Shown here: piece after piece, positions 30,624 through 40,859 of the stretch
Numbering within the stretch: position 1 is the stretch's first letter
Layout of the letters: each line of letters starts with the position of its first letter
The notes under the pieces: model-generated
Seen by the model: only the letters and a program-made list of their open reading frames with translations
What the model was told of the DNA's origin: nothing
The model's database searches: none
From: Tremella fuciformis
Lineage: Eukaryota; Basidiomycota; Tremellomycetes; Tremellales; Tremellaceae
Direction: 5' to 3'
Length of the DNA stretch: 64,000 nucleotides
Assembly: GCA_032768795.1 (NCBI GenBank)
Contig: CP136490.1
Location: forward strand, 8,556,001-8,620,000
Made by a program: the position numbers and the translations under genes

Positions 30624-33002
30624 TCAGAAGAACGCGACGGACAGCCCCTCCCGCTGCATTTTGTCGTGCCAATCAACGGGCTTGCCCGAGATGTCCACCT
30701 CCTGCCAGACCTTCTCCACCAGGGCGATGTTGTCCAACCACATTCTTTCTGGGCCAGGCCGCTTCATGTGCTTCATCGCCCTTCGCCGATCAGATTCGTC
30801 CAGTGACAGTGTGGCAGCGAGGAACGCTGGCAGGGCGATGAACCCCCATAGATCGCCATTTGGTAGACGTATGACCGAGTCGAGCAGCGAGAGCATCTCT
30901 GCCCGAGCCTGGCGAAGGACGGGATGCAGCGCTCCTACACGATGTATCGACTGCCCCTATCAGCGAGTGCGCCTGTCGAGGTCAGGAAACGGACTTACCT
31001 GGTACAACAGCACATAAGCACTGAGACGCCATAGCTGCCCCGCGATCGTTCTGGACACCACGGCCGATGCGTCGAGTGTATCGGTAGACTGAGCCGCTGA
31101 GAACTTCCAATTCCTGATCGCAGTCTCCACTTGATCCGCCTGTTCCTTGATCGCGCCGTACGGCGTTGTTGCCATGTCCGCGCAGAGATTGACTATCTGC
31201 GCGAGGATCACGACAATGCCATCCGGGAGACCTAAATAGGCGGACCAGCAGTACTCTTCGTTTTGATCGATAGTCGGCACATCGGGTGTCCCAGGGTCTA
31301 TTCCGACGTTGAAGCTGCGAGAGTCAGCTGTGTTGAACGGAAGCCAGCAAGAGCCACTCACATAGTTCGTCGACCTCTATGCACTATACATCGACTGATG
31401 TCCGAGAGTGCATAGAGGCGAAGCGAGAATGTATTAGAAGTTCGTAGCTCGGCGAGCTTCAAGGTAGGATGTGGTTCCTTGAAGACGCTCATGATGAGAC
31501 GATCTCCCAGGGCGAGCATGTTGTAGGACGGGGCCGCGCCTCCTCGAATGAACTAGATTGTCAGCCTATGCTGTCTTCTGGGCTTCTCCAGGCGCACCTC
31601 CACGAGCTGCAGGTCTATCACGCCCCAGAGACTGGTATTTAGCTGGCACCAGAAAGGACCAAAATGAGACATACAGATCGGAAAGAGCCATCTTGTCCGT
31701 GACTACCACATGTCGCAGCTCTTGAATAGCATCTTCTGTCCATTTCCGGCTCTCCTGATCCGCGGCATAAGGCGTCGAGACGTGATTGACATAGAGCCGC
31801 AGTCTCTGGATGGCATCTTCCGCACCTAAGTCATCCTTGTTGGCGGGGCTCTCGCTTGCGGAACGATTCTTCACCCCCTCGTGCACCCCAGCTCCTCGAT
31901 GTGCCAACTCGACCAGCTTAGGCTGAGGCTCCTTTACATCCTCGGGATTCGAAGCGAACAGGAAGATGTACGCGGTAGCGACTGCATATCTCACCGCTCG
32001 CATTACGCCTGCATAGTCAGCAAGATCACCGTACGCATCAGCTGGACACACTGTTGTTGTCGTGTAGTGCCGTTATACGCGCTCTTGCATAGTCCCTTGC
32101 AGTCGAAGGCAAACCCACAAGCCACGACTCGACCACACGAGCGTCTGGCGGTCAGCAGGTACCGAGAAAAGGAGGTGTCATGGCGTACAGATCTCGGCCA
32201 GGGAGACACCCTGACGCATAGGCCGATCTACGGAAAGGAACAAGACTCGAGAGTTCCCATTGAGACCGGCATTGAGCTCGTCATTCGGCTGAGCGTTCAG
32301 AGGGAAGAGACGCTCCAGCTCCTCCCAGAATGCCTTGGCCGAGCCGTCGCCTCCGGTGTTCCAAGAATCCAGGCCGAAAGACGTATCCGAGCCATTGGTG
32401 AAGATGGCAGAGGGGGTGGTCTGGGTATGGGTGGGCCAGTTGTAGACAGGCGGGGCTAGCACGGGGAGGCTAGTCAGCGTTGCGCCAGCCGAAGAAGGCG
32501 TGTCGAGCGCCCAAGCCATCGGGTTCTGTGAAGGTCCAATGGGTGCCGGCTGGATGGTCGTGTGAGGTAGGGCGAAGGCTCCAGGCGGCTCTGTCTGAAA
32601 ATCGCAGATCTGACTTTGTGTGGTGTCCGCCTGTAATGGGGAGGTGTCCATCTGCACAACGGGTGTACTGGGAGCATTTGTGGGAGAAGGTGTAGGAGTA
32701 GAGGATTGGGCGGTCTCCAATCTCTTATCGCTCGGTATCTCTGAGCGGCCATCGCAGTCCCACTGCCCGGCGAGGCAGCGCTGGCAAAATCCGTCCGCGT
32801 TCCACGCCTCGTCACACTTTTTACCCCGCCTTGCAGGTCAGCATCCCTGGTCCACCCATATGAAGCTCTGGCCATACCGTTTGCATGTCCCACCTGGAGC
32901 TCTCAGCGATATTACCAGAGATTGTGTCTATGTGAACTCACACCCCGTGCGTGATCGCTTGAAGGGCCCCGCACGTCTTTTGCGTTTGATTGGTGGGCCC
33001 AT
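30624..33002 (-). CDS. Zn2Cys6 transcription factor, Fungal_trans_2 type
   Basis: Start at 33002: MGPPIKRKRRAGPFKRSRTG, a basic N-terminus that leads into the zinc cluster. Two introns inside the cluster must be spliced; the joined sequence is GCGTCKRRGKKCDEAW then NADGFCQRCLAGQWDC, with all six cysteines. A Pro/Thr/Ser-rich linker follows (PTPSPTNAPSTP), then NTGGDGSAKAFWEELERLFP. The C-terminal half has the helical pattern of Fungal_trans_2 regulators (DMATTPYGAIKEQADQVETA; SRTIAGQLWRLSAYVLLYQ; RREGLSVAFF-type end, stop at 30626-30624). The short exon structure near 31.3-32.2 kb is only partly resolved. Placed between formamidase and an SDR, it is a natural candidate to control both (inference). 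Confidence 0.78.
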
Positions 33003-33341
33003 AGGGCCGTGTGATTCGGAGACAGTCATGCAGCAGCACAAGGCCCGGCCCAGCAATGCTCTTGAGACGGTTGGCTGTTGACGGATGACTGTTCGCTGTT
33101 GACTGTTGGCGGTTGAACGGTGGCCAGGTCTTGAAAGATAAGGACCGCTTTAAGCCGGTCGGCAATTCGTCACGAAAGGGTCGCTGGTGTGTGGCGGATA
33201 TGGTGATACTCATGGTTTGGCCGTTTTCAAGGGAGCTCCCCATGCATGCAGCAAGATCATGCATGACACTATTTACACCTCCGGGGAGGCCAGAACAACG
33301 ATAGACAAGTGAGAGCAGAAATCCCAGAACCCAAAGGCACA
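33003..33341. promoter_or_regulatory. Promoter of the Fungal_trans_2-type regulator with phased repeats
   Basis: About 340 bases. GCTGTTGAC occurs at 33074-33082 and 33095-33103, 21 bases apart (two helical turns), interleaved with GACTGTT at 33087-33093 and 33101-33107. The spacing would place bound proteins on one face of the helix. Binding factor unknown. Confidence 0.4.
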
Positions 33342-34375
33342 TCAAGCTGCGTGTCCGCCGTCGACAACGAGGTCCGTGCCCGTCACAAAGGAGCTAGCAT
33401 CGGATAGCAGGAACGCCACTGGTCCTATAAAGTCAGCGCGGACTGAGTGGTGAGATCATCTAGAGCTGACCTCTGTACTCGTCGCCAGTGCTGCCTCGCT
33501 TGAGGACAGTAGAGTTGACCATGTCCTCCTCGTAGCCGGGGCGTTGGTCGATGATACCTTGGGTCATCTTCGTCTTGATCTGAGCCGTCAGCCAGCTTCT
33601 CACGTAACCCTGGACACCTTACATAGCCCGGAGATAGCGACTGTCAAGATCAGTGATGTGTATGCTATGCCGAAGATGCGCGTGCTCACGTTGATTCGGA
33701 CTCCTTTGGCGCCAAACTCGACCGAGAAGGCACGGGCCATATGCACCACAGCAGCCTTGCTGCACGAGTATGTGGAGCAGGGAATCTGCCTGTTCGCAGA
33801 TTGAGCCACGACACTGGCCGTGAGGACGATGCTTGCTCCTGCAGCACCGGGCGTCGAGTCGGTGTCTGGGTTGCGGGCCAACCATTCCTTCACGAATGAC
33901 TGCACGCATAGGAACAAACCGGTGACATTGACGTCGAAGACGTTCCTCCACAGCTCTTGGTTCGCCTCAAGGACGGTGCTGCTGGATGGAAGTCCGGCAG
34001 CGAGGAACATGCCCCGCACAGGCGAGTCCGAAGGGGCCGCTGCGAAGATTTCGCTGATGGTAGAAGCCACTGCGTCTGCTTTGCGGACGTCGAGGACATG
34101 GTAGGACAGCTTTAGCCCTTTGTCGTCCGCGATGGCTTTAGCAGTGGACCAATCTGGCTCTGTCGGTGTTGGCAGGATATCGATTGCGGCCACACAGGCT
34201 CCGGACTCGAGACACCCAATGACGGTGGAGAGCCCAAGTCCTCTACCACCTCCAGAGATGATGACGGTCCGCCCTTGCAACGAGAACAAGGCGGGAGTAG
34301 GTACGGCTGCGAGCGCAGCTGACTGGTCAGCTTTGCCAGACCGTCCACGCGGCACCACCCACATTGATACGACAT
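33342..34375 (-). CDS. Short-chain dehydrogenase/reductase (sorbose-reductase-like)
   Basis: Classical SDR. The preferred start at 34375 gives MSYQ, then a 44-nt intron (GTGGGTGG..CTGACCAGTCAG) to SALAAVPTPALFSLQGRTV; reading straight through from a GTG or later codon is the alternative. Motifs: IISGGGRGLG (cofactor), AIDILPTP, FLAAGLP, the Ser in SIVLTASVVAQ, and YSCSKAA with the catalytic Tyr and Lys. An intron separates VRINV from PGYVRSWLTAQIK, and another near 33470 leads to VAFLLSDASSFVTGTDLVVDG. Overall layout, including intron position after VRINV, matches the SDR at 12.9-14.1 kb, so the two look like distant paralogues; this one lacks the mitochondrial-type leader. Divergent from the UNC93-like transporter. 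Confidence 0.82.
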
Positions 34376-34650
34376 GTTGGTCTGGAACGTAGCAAGACGA
34401 CCTACAGCCCGCTCATGCAAGGCTAGTTACGTATCTTCGAAAGATGCCCCCGAGCTCTGGAGAGCGCGTAGCGTATACAGCATTGACCCCGAGCGCTTAA
34501 GAGCGTATAGGGGGGTCGGCGGATAGATAAGTATCCGCGCTGCCTAAACTCGGACAAGTTCATGTTAAAAGCGGCGTTCTGCCCCCATGGGACCCGCTTG
34601 CAACAACGAGACACCACTCACACGACTCCACCACCCAGAAGTCACCCAAC
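34376..34650. promoter_or_regulatory. Divergent promoter with GATA-type palindrome and direct repeats
   Basis: Between the SDR and the UNC93-like transporter. GCGGATA-N6-TATCCGC at 34519-34538 is a perfect inverted repeat whose loop adds GATAAG, so two GATA sites lie on one strand and one on the other, framed by CGG/CCG. Direct repeats: CCCCGAGC at 34448-34455 and 34487-34494; AGCGTATA at 34470-34477 and 34502-34509. GATA sites in fungi commonly mediate nitrogen repression; that role here is inferred. Confidence 0.55.
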
Positions 34651-36383
34651 ATGGCCGAGGACGAGAAGCACGCCTTCGATGCGACCAACGCAGAGGTCAA
34701 CCATAGTCTGGCGGCCGAGCCGAAGCACAACCACAAGGTCCACTGGTTCAGGAGCACTTTTGCCCAGGTCTTCATCACGGGCATGGTCTCCTTCTTGGCT
34801 CCAGGCGCGTGAGTGTGACATGATCGAGCTCTGCGAAGCACGAAGACTGACCGCGACTCAGCTACTCTGCCCTCGCCTCGACTGGAGCCGGTGGATTGGC
34901 CGATGTGAGTCACGCCAAATCTCCCTCGATCCGACTGACTCGATGTAGGTCAACATCGGTAATGCCTCAGTAGCTCTGGCCTACGCCCTCATTGTGCCCT
35001 CCGCCTTGATGGCCTGTGAGTCTCTCAAGACGCTCAAGATCCCTCTGACAACCTAGGTGGATGTCTGTCTAAACTTGGTCCGCGTATTTCCATGTCGATC
35101 GGCGCCTCGGGTTACGTCTTCTACGCTGCTGCTCTCTACCAGAACTCGGCCGTAAGTCACCAAGTGGCCATTTGGGCGTTGCCCCTGACAGTCAGACCGG
35201 CAACCAACCTTTCTTGATCGTGGGCGCTATCATCTGCGGTGCGACCTCTGGTATTTTCTGGATCACCGAAGCCGCTGTGACCCTCCTGTACTCTGAGCCG
35301 GACCGCAAGGGCCGACACATTGCGCTATGGCAGTCTTTGTACCAGTCGGCCAACCTCATTGGTGGATCCATCAACTTGGCACTCAACATCGACCTCGACA
35401 AGCCTGGAGGCCTCAAGCCCAAGACGTGCGTTTCTCCAATTGGAGTCACACGACCGTGCTCATTCCAGTTATCTCGTTTTTGTTGGCCTCAACGCCATCG
35501 CTCCCATTGTGGCTTTGCTCCTGTCGAACCCGCCGCAGGTCCAGCGCAAGGACGGCTTACCTGTGCCAGCCTTCCCGGGCGAGGGCTTCTTCAAGGAGAT
35601 TTGGCTCACCCTCAAAGAGCTCAAGGACCCCCGCATCGTCGCCTGTAGGTACAGATGTCAAGTTAATCGATTCCATCTGACCCATAGGCTGCTTCCTGTG
35701 GTCCCAGTCGCTCTTCATCCCTTCGTGGCCCTCGACCTACCTTGCTGTGCACTTCTCGGTCCGGGTCCGAGGTCTCAGCTCGCTCGTCGCCCCCGTTTTG
35801 ACCATCATCTGCCTGTACGGCATCGGTGTCGTGCTCGACCGGAAGACCCTCACGATCCGCTACAAGATCCTGTACACCTGGCTCTTCCTCCAGGCCGTCT
35901 CCCTCGCCAGCACGATCTGGCTGCTCGTCGAGCTGAGCGGTACCGCCGGCCAGACTGGCGTCGCGTACGACTGGAGCACTGCCGGTTTCGCCAAGGCATG
36001 GGTCCCGTACCTGCTCAGCGGCACAGCCGCCTGGACATGCTACGGATACTACTGTCAGTGACGAGGCTTCCTTCAGGTAAGAACAGACGCTGACGCGCAC
36101 AGGGTACATGGCTACCTACTGCTTCCCCCGTGAGGCCAGCGGTGCCCGTACCGTCCGCATCATCTCGACGCTTCGGTCTGCCGAGTCTGGCTCGGCCGCC
36201 ATTGCCTTTGGCATCAACTCGATCGGCTTTAGTCTTCTCAAAGTCGGATGGATCAACCTTGCTTTCACCATCGTCTGTCTCTTCTGCGGCGGCTACGTCA
36301 TCCAGCACATCTGGTCGCAGGACAAGAAGGGCGCCTTTGATGAGGTCGCCACTGAGTCTGGACCCATCACTGAGATGCTGTAG
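34651..36383 (+). CDS. UNC93-like MFS transporter (fungal DUF895 type)
   Basis: Membrane transporter of the fungal UNC93-like group. Start at 34651: MAEDEKHAFDATNAEVNHSL. Seven or so short introns; joined exons read FITGMVSFLAPGAYSALAST then GAGGLADVNIGNASVALAYA, CGCLSKLGPRISMSIGASGY, GAIICGATSGIFWITEAAVT, YSEPDRKGRHIALWQSLYQS and ANLIGGSINLALNID. The GaGG-x-N-x-A-N-type first helix and the FWI-EGA-like segment are typical of this family. The C-terminal half (WPSTYLAVHFSVRVRGLSS; YKILYTWLFLQAVSLASTIW) gives the remaining helices and ends ESGPITEML. Substrates of fungal members are mostly unknown. Divergent partner of the SDR, so probably co-expressed. Confidence 0.8.
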
Positions 36384-36834
36384 AGGAGCAGAGAGGAGAG
36401 AGGGGTGTGGGCATTAGTGTCTTTGGGGATTGGGTTGGTGTAAAGTATCCTCAGTACCCTATAGAAGCGAGAGTTGCATGATGTGATCACTGCATGTTTG
36501 TGCGAGGTGGCTCTGACATTTGCGAGAGTGCTTCCCAATCTTTGCCAGCTGACTATGGCCTCCTGGCTCAATTCACAAGTTCACAAAGTCGCAAGGGACA
36601 GGACTCGGAAAAGACCGCTCAGTAGCGTCGTTGGGTGATGCATGGGCTCACCCGCCAAACGCGCTTGGCGCGCTGTAGCGGTAAGCTTAACCCCAGTCAG
36701 GGCTGAGCAACCGCCAAGCTTATCATGTCTCACGTCGCGGCGCCGTCACGTCTTGATACGGTCAGCCAAGAGTACCGCTCACAAATGATTGGACGCTTTG
36801 GAGCATCTGCCTCCTCTTCAGACTACACGCCAAG
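36384..36834. promoter_or_regulatory. Promoter of the amidohydrolase gene
   Basis: About 450 bases between two plus-strand genes. It contains GC-rich inverted sequence around 36655-36690 (CGCCAAACGCGCTTGGCGCG) but no clear TATA box. Nothing else recognised. Confidence 0.35.
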
Positions 36835-38208
36835 ATGACCGTCTTCTCCGTGCACACCGACCTGCTGTTCGACCCGAAGAAGAAGCAGTTTGTGAAGAAT
36901 GTCTCGGTCCGCGTGGACACCGAGACAGGGCTCATCACTGAGGTCTACGACAATGAAGGGAAGCTGCCCGCGCAGATAGAAGCGCCCGACATCGACCTCC
37001 GAGGAAAGGTCGTGTGTCCCGGCTTCGTCGATGCGCACACCCACATCTTCCTCCACTCTTACAAGTAAGTTTGGGGAAGGCTATTTGACGCAGGCTGACA
37101 GGAAGTGAAGCGCCCTCGGTCATCCAGAAACGGGACGAGAGCTTCGTGGAGCGAATTATTCGAGCCGTCAAACACTGCCGTCTTGGTCTCATGGCAGGCT
37201 ACACCACCTACCGGTCAGTGTGGAGCCTACTGCCGCAGCGAAGGGTGCTGACTGGGCAGCGATCTTGGTTCAGAGTCAATGAAGGAGGCCGACGCCAACA
37301 TCCGGGATGCAGTGAACAGGAATATGATCCCAGGCCCTCGCCTCTTCGTGGCGACGCGTGTCATCGCGTCCACCGCAGCATACGAGCCCAGGACAGAAAA
37401 CCACATTGGCGGGACATGTCTGCCTGCCGGGGCAGACTCTGCCGACGGGCCTGACGAGCTGCGCAAAGCCGTCCGCCGGCGCATCGGGTACGGCGCGGAC
37501 GTAATCAAGTTCTACGCGGACTACTATCGACGCCTCATGCGCTTCCCACCGAAACAGCAACATCCTTACGTCCCATCGATGAAGTTCCAGCCCGAGAACC
37601 CGAATCCGGACCTGGTCGTATTCCAAGACGAAGAGATGGACGCTATCGTCTCTGAAGCTGCGCTGGCGAAAGCCCCTTGCGTGGCGCACGCCGACTCGCA
37701 CGAGGGCGTGCTGGCAGCGGCCAGGGCGAAGGTCCTCTCGATCGAGCACGGTTCGAGAGCTGGGGAAGAAGGCCTGAAGCTCATGAAGGAGAACGGGGTC
37801 ATGCTCGTGCCGACAATGGCGGTCTTCGAGATGATTCTGCAAGAAAGATTCGCCGCGGTGGTGGACAACCTGCGCCTGGCGCACAAGCTTGGCGTACGCC
37901 TCGCTTGTGGTGGAGACACCGGCACATTTCCTCACGGAGAGAATGCTCGCGAGATGGAGATCTTTATTGAAGCAGGTATCTCGGTCGAGGATACCCTGGA
38001 GATGGGAACGGTCGGGGGATGGGAAGCGTGCGGCGGTGACCTATGTGGACGCCGATTTGGGTGGTTCGAAGAGGGTTGCGCTGCGGATATCATTGCATTG
38101 GATTCAGACCCCAGGGAAGACAAGGGCGCCCTGAGAAAGGTCTCGTTCGTCATGAAAGACGCGAGAGTCTGGAAGGAGAACAACAGGGCGGTCGAGCTTG
38201 AGGAGTAA
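36835..38208 (+). CDS. Metal-dependent amidohydrolase
   Basis: TIM-barrel amidohydrolase of the imidazolonepropionase / Xaa-Pro-type group, which hydrolyses amide, lactam or ester bonds with bound metal. Start at 36835 (MTVFSVHTDLLFDP). Two introns: TAC-AA joins to T-GAA-GCG, giving HSYNEAPSVIQKRDESFVER, and TAC-CG joins to C-GAT-CTT, giving GYTTYRDLGSESMKEADANI. Metal motifs in order: GFVDAHTHIFLH (HxH), GADVIKFYADYY (candidate carboxylated Lys), PCVAHADSHE and VLSIEHGSRA (His ligands), and ACGGDTGTF (catalytic Asp). GCAADIIALDSDP near the C-terminus is the usual beta-strand return of the family. Substrate unknown; in this neighbourhood an amide or lactam is a fair guess. Confidence 0.86.
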
Positions 38209-39716
38209 TTCACGTCCGCATCACTTGTAGAGTACAAAGTCGGGCTCCGTGTCCAAGTCAGTTGCATACCTTGTGCTTGCTACGCTCCCTCCAGGCCCAA
38301 GAGACTGCTCTTATGACCGGCGAAAGCCGTCCATTTGGCTGAAGCGCCAGCGCTTGAACGCCCATACGCTATCCGCCTCGGCCGATAAGGATGCCCGGAT
38401 ATAGTTATGCTGTCACTGAACCCCCTACGCTGACCCATCCTAATCGCTCTCTAAGCATGTCTGTCCATCTTTCCAGCGACGCTCAAGCTCAACTCGACGC
38501 TCTGCTCGAGGCCTATCCCGGCAATGTCCCGCTGGCCAATCACCCCGGTACGGTGGTTGGCATCGTCAACAAGCAAGGGGAGAGCGTGTACCTGAAGGCC
38601 GCTGGACCCAATACGGCGAACGAGCCCACGCCTCTTCGAAAAGACGATGTACGCGTTTGTTGGAGGAGGGACAGGCCAGGACTCACGCCTAGGTCTTCGC
38701 CATCTTCTCATGCTCCAAGGTGGTCACTGCCATAGCGGTCATGCACCTCGTTGAGAACGGTGGGCTGGACCTGGACGACCCGGTGTCCAAGTACATCCCC
38801 GCATTCAGCGACATGGACATCATCACCGATTCGACAGAGACCTCGGTGCAGACGAAGAAGGCAAAGTGAGTCTTCGTGTCTGTCTCACAACGAGCTGAGC
38901 TCATTGGTAGGACCCCAATCACCACGCGGATGCTCCTCACACATACGGCAGGGTTCTCCTACTCGTGGTACAACCTCCATCTGCGCAGATGGTACGAGCA
39001 GAACAAACACCTCGTGAGTTGTCCGAGGGTTGGAGAGCGTAGCTGAAAGAACAGAATGGTATCCATGAAGGGGTGGTGGGTTGCAGCCCTAAACCAGAGA
39101 TCCATATCTGACATCCGCAGCCATTGGTAAACGAGCCAGGGACCAAATTTGACTATGGAATCAGCATGGACTGGGCAGGTGAAGTCCTTGTCGCAGCAAC
39201 TGGACAGTCGCTGGGATCATACTTTGAGGGTCAGCGCTTGCTCGAGTCGGGAATGCTTGAGCTGATAGACCAGAACATTTGTCAGCGTAGCTCTTACGGG
39301 GCGAATTTCTGCGGGTGTCCCTGGAACGAAAACGGTAAATGGGGGAATTAAATAAGAAAATTCCGGCCATTCTGATTTCATCAGCACAATCCTAATATGC
39401 ATTGTGTCCTTGCCAAATTGCCTTTCATCAGAGAATAAAGATCTATGCATGAGGCTGATGCATGGAATGATCTCTGTAGCAGAACCAATCGCCTACATAG
39501 CTACTGCCATACCCTGCCCTATCATTGCACCAAAATGGTTACAATAGCGCAAGTCTGACAAGACTGCAATAGGCTTGCCAGGTGGCAGCTGTGACATAGC
39601 CCCTGTGACCAGCTTGGCATGCCTATGATCATCTGATCAGCCTAGCATGCCCAACAAGCACTTGCGCATCTCTTGATGAAGTGCTTTAGCTTGCAACTAA
39701 TCAATGTTCTACAGTA

Positions 39717-39809
39717 CATCCGGCTTTGCCGGATGCTTGACCCGTAAGGGCTGCGATGGCTGCGCCGCTAGGCGCAAGGGGGGGTCTTGGGGGGGTGTCC
39801 CACCCCCCC
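39717..39809. repeat. Three perfect hairpins inside the element
   Basis: CATCCGGC-TTT-GCCGGATG (39717-39735), TGCGCC-GCTA-GGCGCA (39761-39776) and a G/C stem of about nine pairs around TCC (39789-39809) follow one another within 93 bases. They form the GC-rich island of an otherwise AT-rich element. Their role is unknown; structured termini or replication pause sites are possible. Confidence 0.6.
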
Positions 39810-39936
39810 ATGTCTAACGGAACCAAAGAACAAGGAATTGCATTAGGTTTTCCAAATTGCCTGAGAACCAATAACTTGAATACCTGATTAGAAATTCAGA
39901 GCTAAAAAAGAATTGAAATAACGAGCTACGCCCTAT

Positions 39937-39964
39937 CGCGCACTTTCCTGCACGATCTACCTAG
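39937..39964 (+). repeat. 3' terminal hairpin and CTAG end of the element
   Basis: ATCGcGCA and TGCaCGAT pair around CTTTCC, followed by CTAC and the terminal CTAG. A short hairpin just before a CTRR-like end is the recognised rolling-circle termination signal of Helitrons. The same bases end at 83 in the left-edge copy. Confidence 0.65.
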
Positions 39965-40859
39965 TTCAAGCCCCTCGGCTTGAAGAACATCACCTTCAAC
40001 CCTTGGGCTCGCCCCGAGATCAAGGCGAGATTAGCGACGCTTCATGCGTGGGACAAAACCAACCATACCTTCGCTCCACGAGACTATCCCTCTGAGTGAG
40101 TGATACTCCCTTTCTGACGCGAGCCGTTCTGACTGCAGACACCCTGAATTGCCGATGGAGCGAGGCGGCTCTGGGCTTTGTGAGCATCAGAGCGGAGTTG
40201 CACGCAATGGTGACTGACGAATCTTCAGTCTCTACGGCAGAGGACTACCTTGAGCTGCTCAAGGTCCTGCTCAACGACGGCACAGGTACGAATGGTGCCC
40301 AGATCCTCAAACCTGAAACAGTCAAACAAATGTAAGCAGACTCAGTATCGGTCTTGACCTGCTAAGATCTCAGGTTTGCCGACCAGTGTGGAGCTCTGCA
40401 AGACCTAGGCGCTCTTGGAACCAATGCCATAGTACCCTCAACAGATGACCGGACAGCTGCGGAGCCGTTGATCCTCTTGTGAGACCTCCCGGATTCGCCT
40501 TCTTCACTCTGCTGACCACCCAGGCCCGGGACTCGCAAAGGGTGGGGCCTGTCATTCCTGTGTACGTATTAGCTGTTCCTTCTTCAGAGCCATCTTACAC
40601 ACAGTGAACCTCGAGGATATCCCGGGAGGCCGCAAGGCAGGGTCTGCAGAATGGGGAGGGATCGGCAACCTGTTCTGGCTTGCAGACCCCACTTCCGAAG
40701 TCGCCATGGTCATATTCAACAGTGCTCTGCCCTACGGTAGTGAGTTGCCTGTCGCTCAAGGACACAGCTTGCTGAAGGACAGTGCCCGGCTTCTTCAAGC
40801 TTTACGGGGACTTGCAGAGTGTGGTGTACTCCGAGGGAGCCCTTGTACGGAACGCGTAG

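Larger units (their letters stand above)
39280..39964 (+). mobile_element. Non-autonomous Helitron-like element (Helentron/HINE architecture), complete
   Basis: Bounds follow from two facts: the interrupted gene regains frame only if 685 bases are removed between AACATT and TTCAAG, and the last 83 bases are identical to 1-83, where unrelated sequence starts after the same CTAG. Features: GCGTAGCTCTTA at 39285-39296 is matched, inverted, by TAACGAGCTACGC at 39919-39931, set back 33 bases from the 3' end (asymmetric inverted repeats); an 8-bp hairpin with one mismatch (ATCGcGCA / TGCaCGAT) ends 8 bases before the terminus; terminus CTAG followed by host T; insertion at T^T with no evident target duplication. 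It has no coding capacity. Canonical 5' TC is absent, which argues for the Helentron/Helitron2 type. It is AT-richer than its host gene. Confidence 0.7.
38457..40859 (+). pseudogene. Class-C beta-lactamase-like serine hydrolase, split by a Helitron-like insertion
   Basis: Penicillin-binding-protein-fold hydrolase/esterase. Start at 38457 (MSVHLSSDAQAQLDALLEAY). Exons give VVGIVNKQGESVYLKA, then FAIFSCSKVVTAIAVMHL with the SxxK catalytic motif (SCSK), MLLTHTAGFSY, and PGTKFDYGISMDWAGEVLV. After a short intron the protein reaches DQNI at 39279, and the next residues FKPLGLKNITFNPW resume only at 39965, after 685 bases of repeat element. Downstream exons remain sound: HPELPMERGGSGL-FSTAEDYLELLKVLL, VKQMFADQCGALQDLG, NLEDIPGGRKAGSAEWGG, ending VVYSEGALVRNA. 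Even if the insert were spliced as GT..AG (39281-39964) one extra T would shift the frame, so the gene is probably inactive. Intact downstream exons argue for a recent event. Confidence 0.8.

Noticed and set aside
39280..39964. Solo LTR, MITE or SINE.
   Set aside because: No TG..CA ends with 4-6 bp duplication, no true terminal inverted repeats flush at both ends, no poly-A or A/B boxes; the offset inverted repeat, hairpin and CTAG end fit a Helitron relative better.
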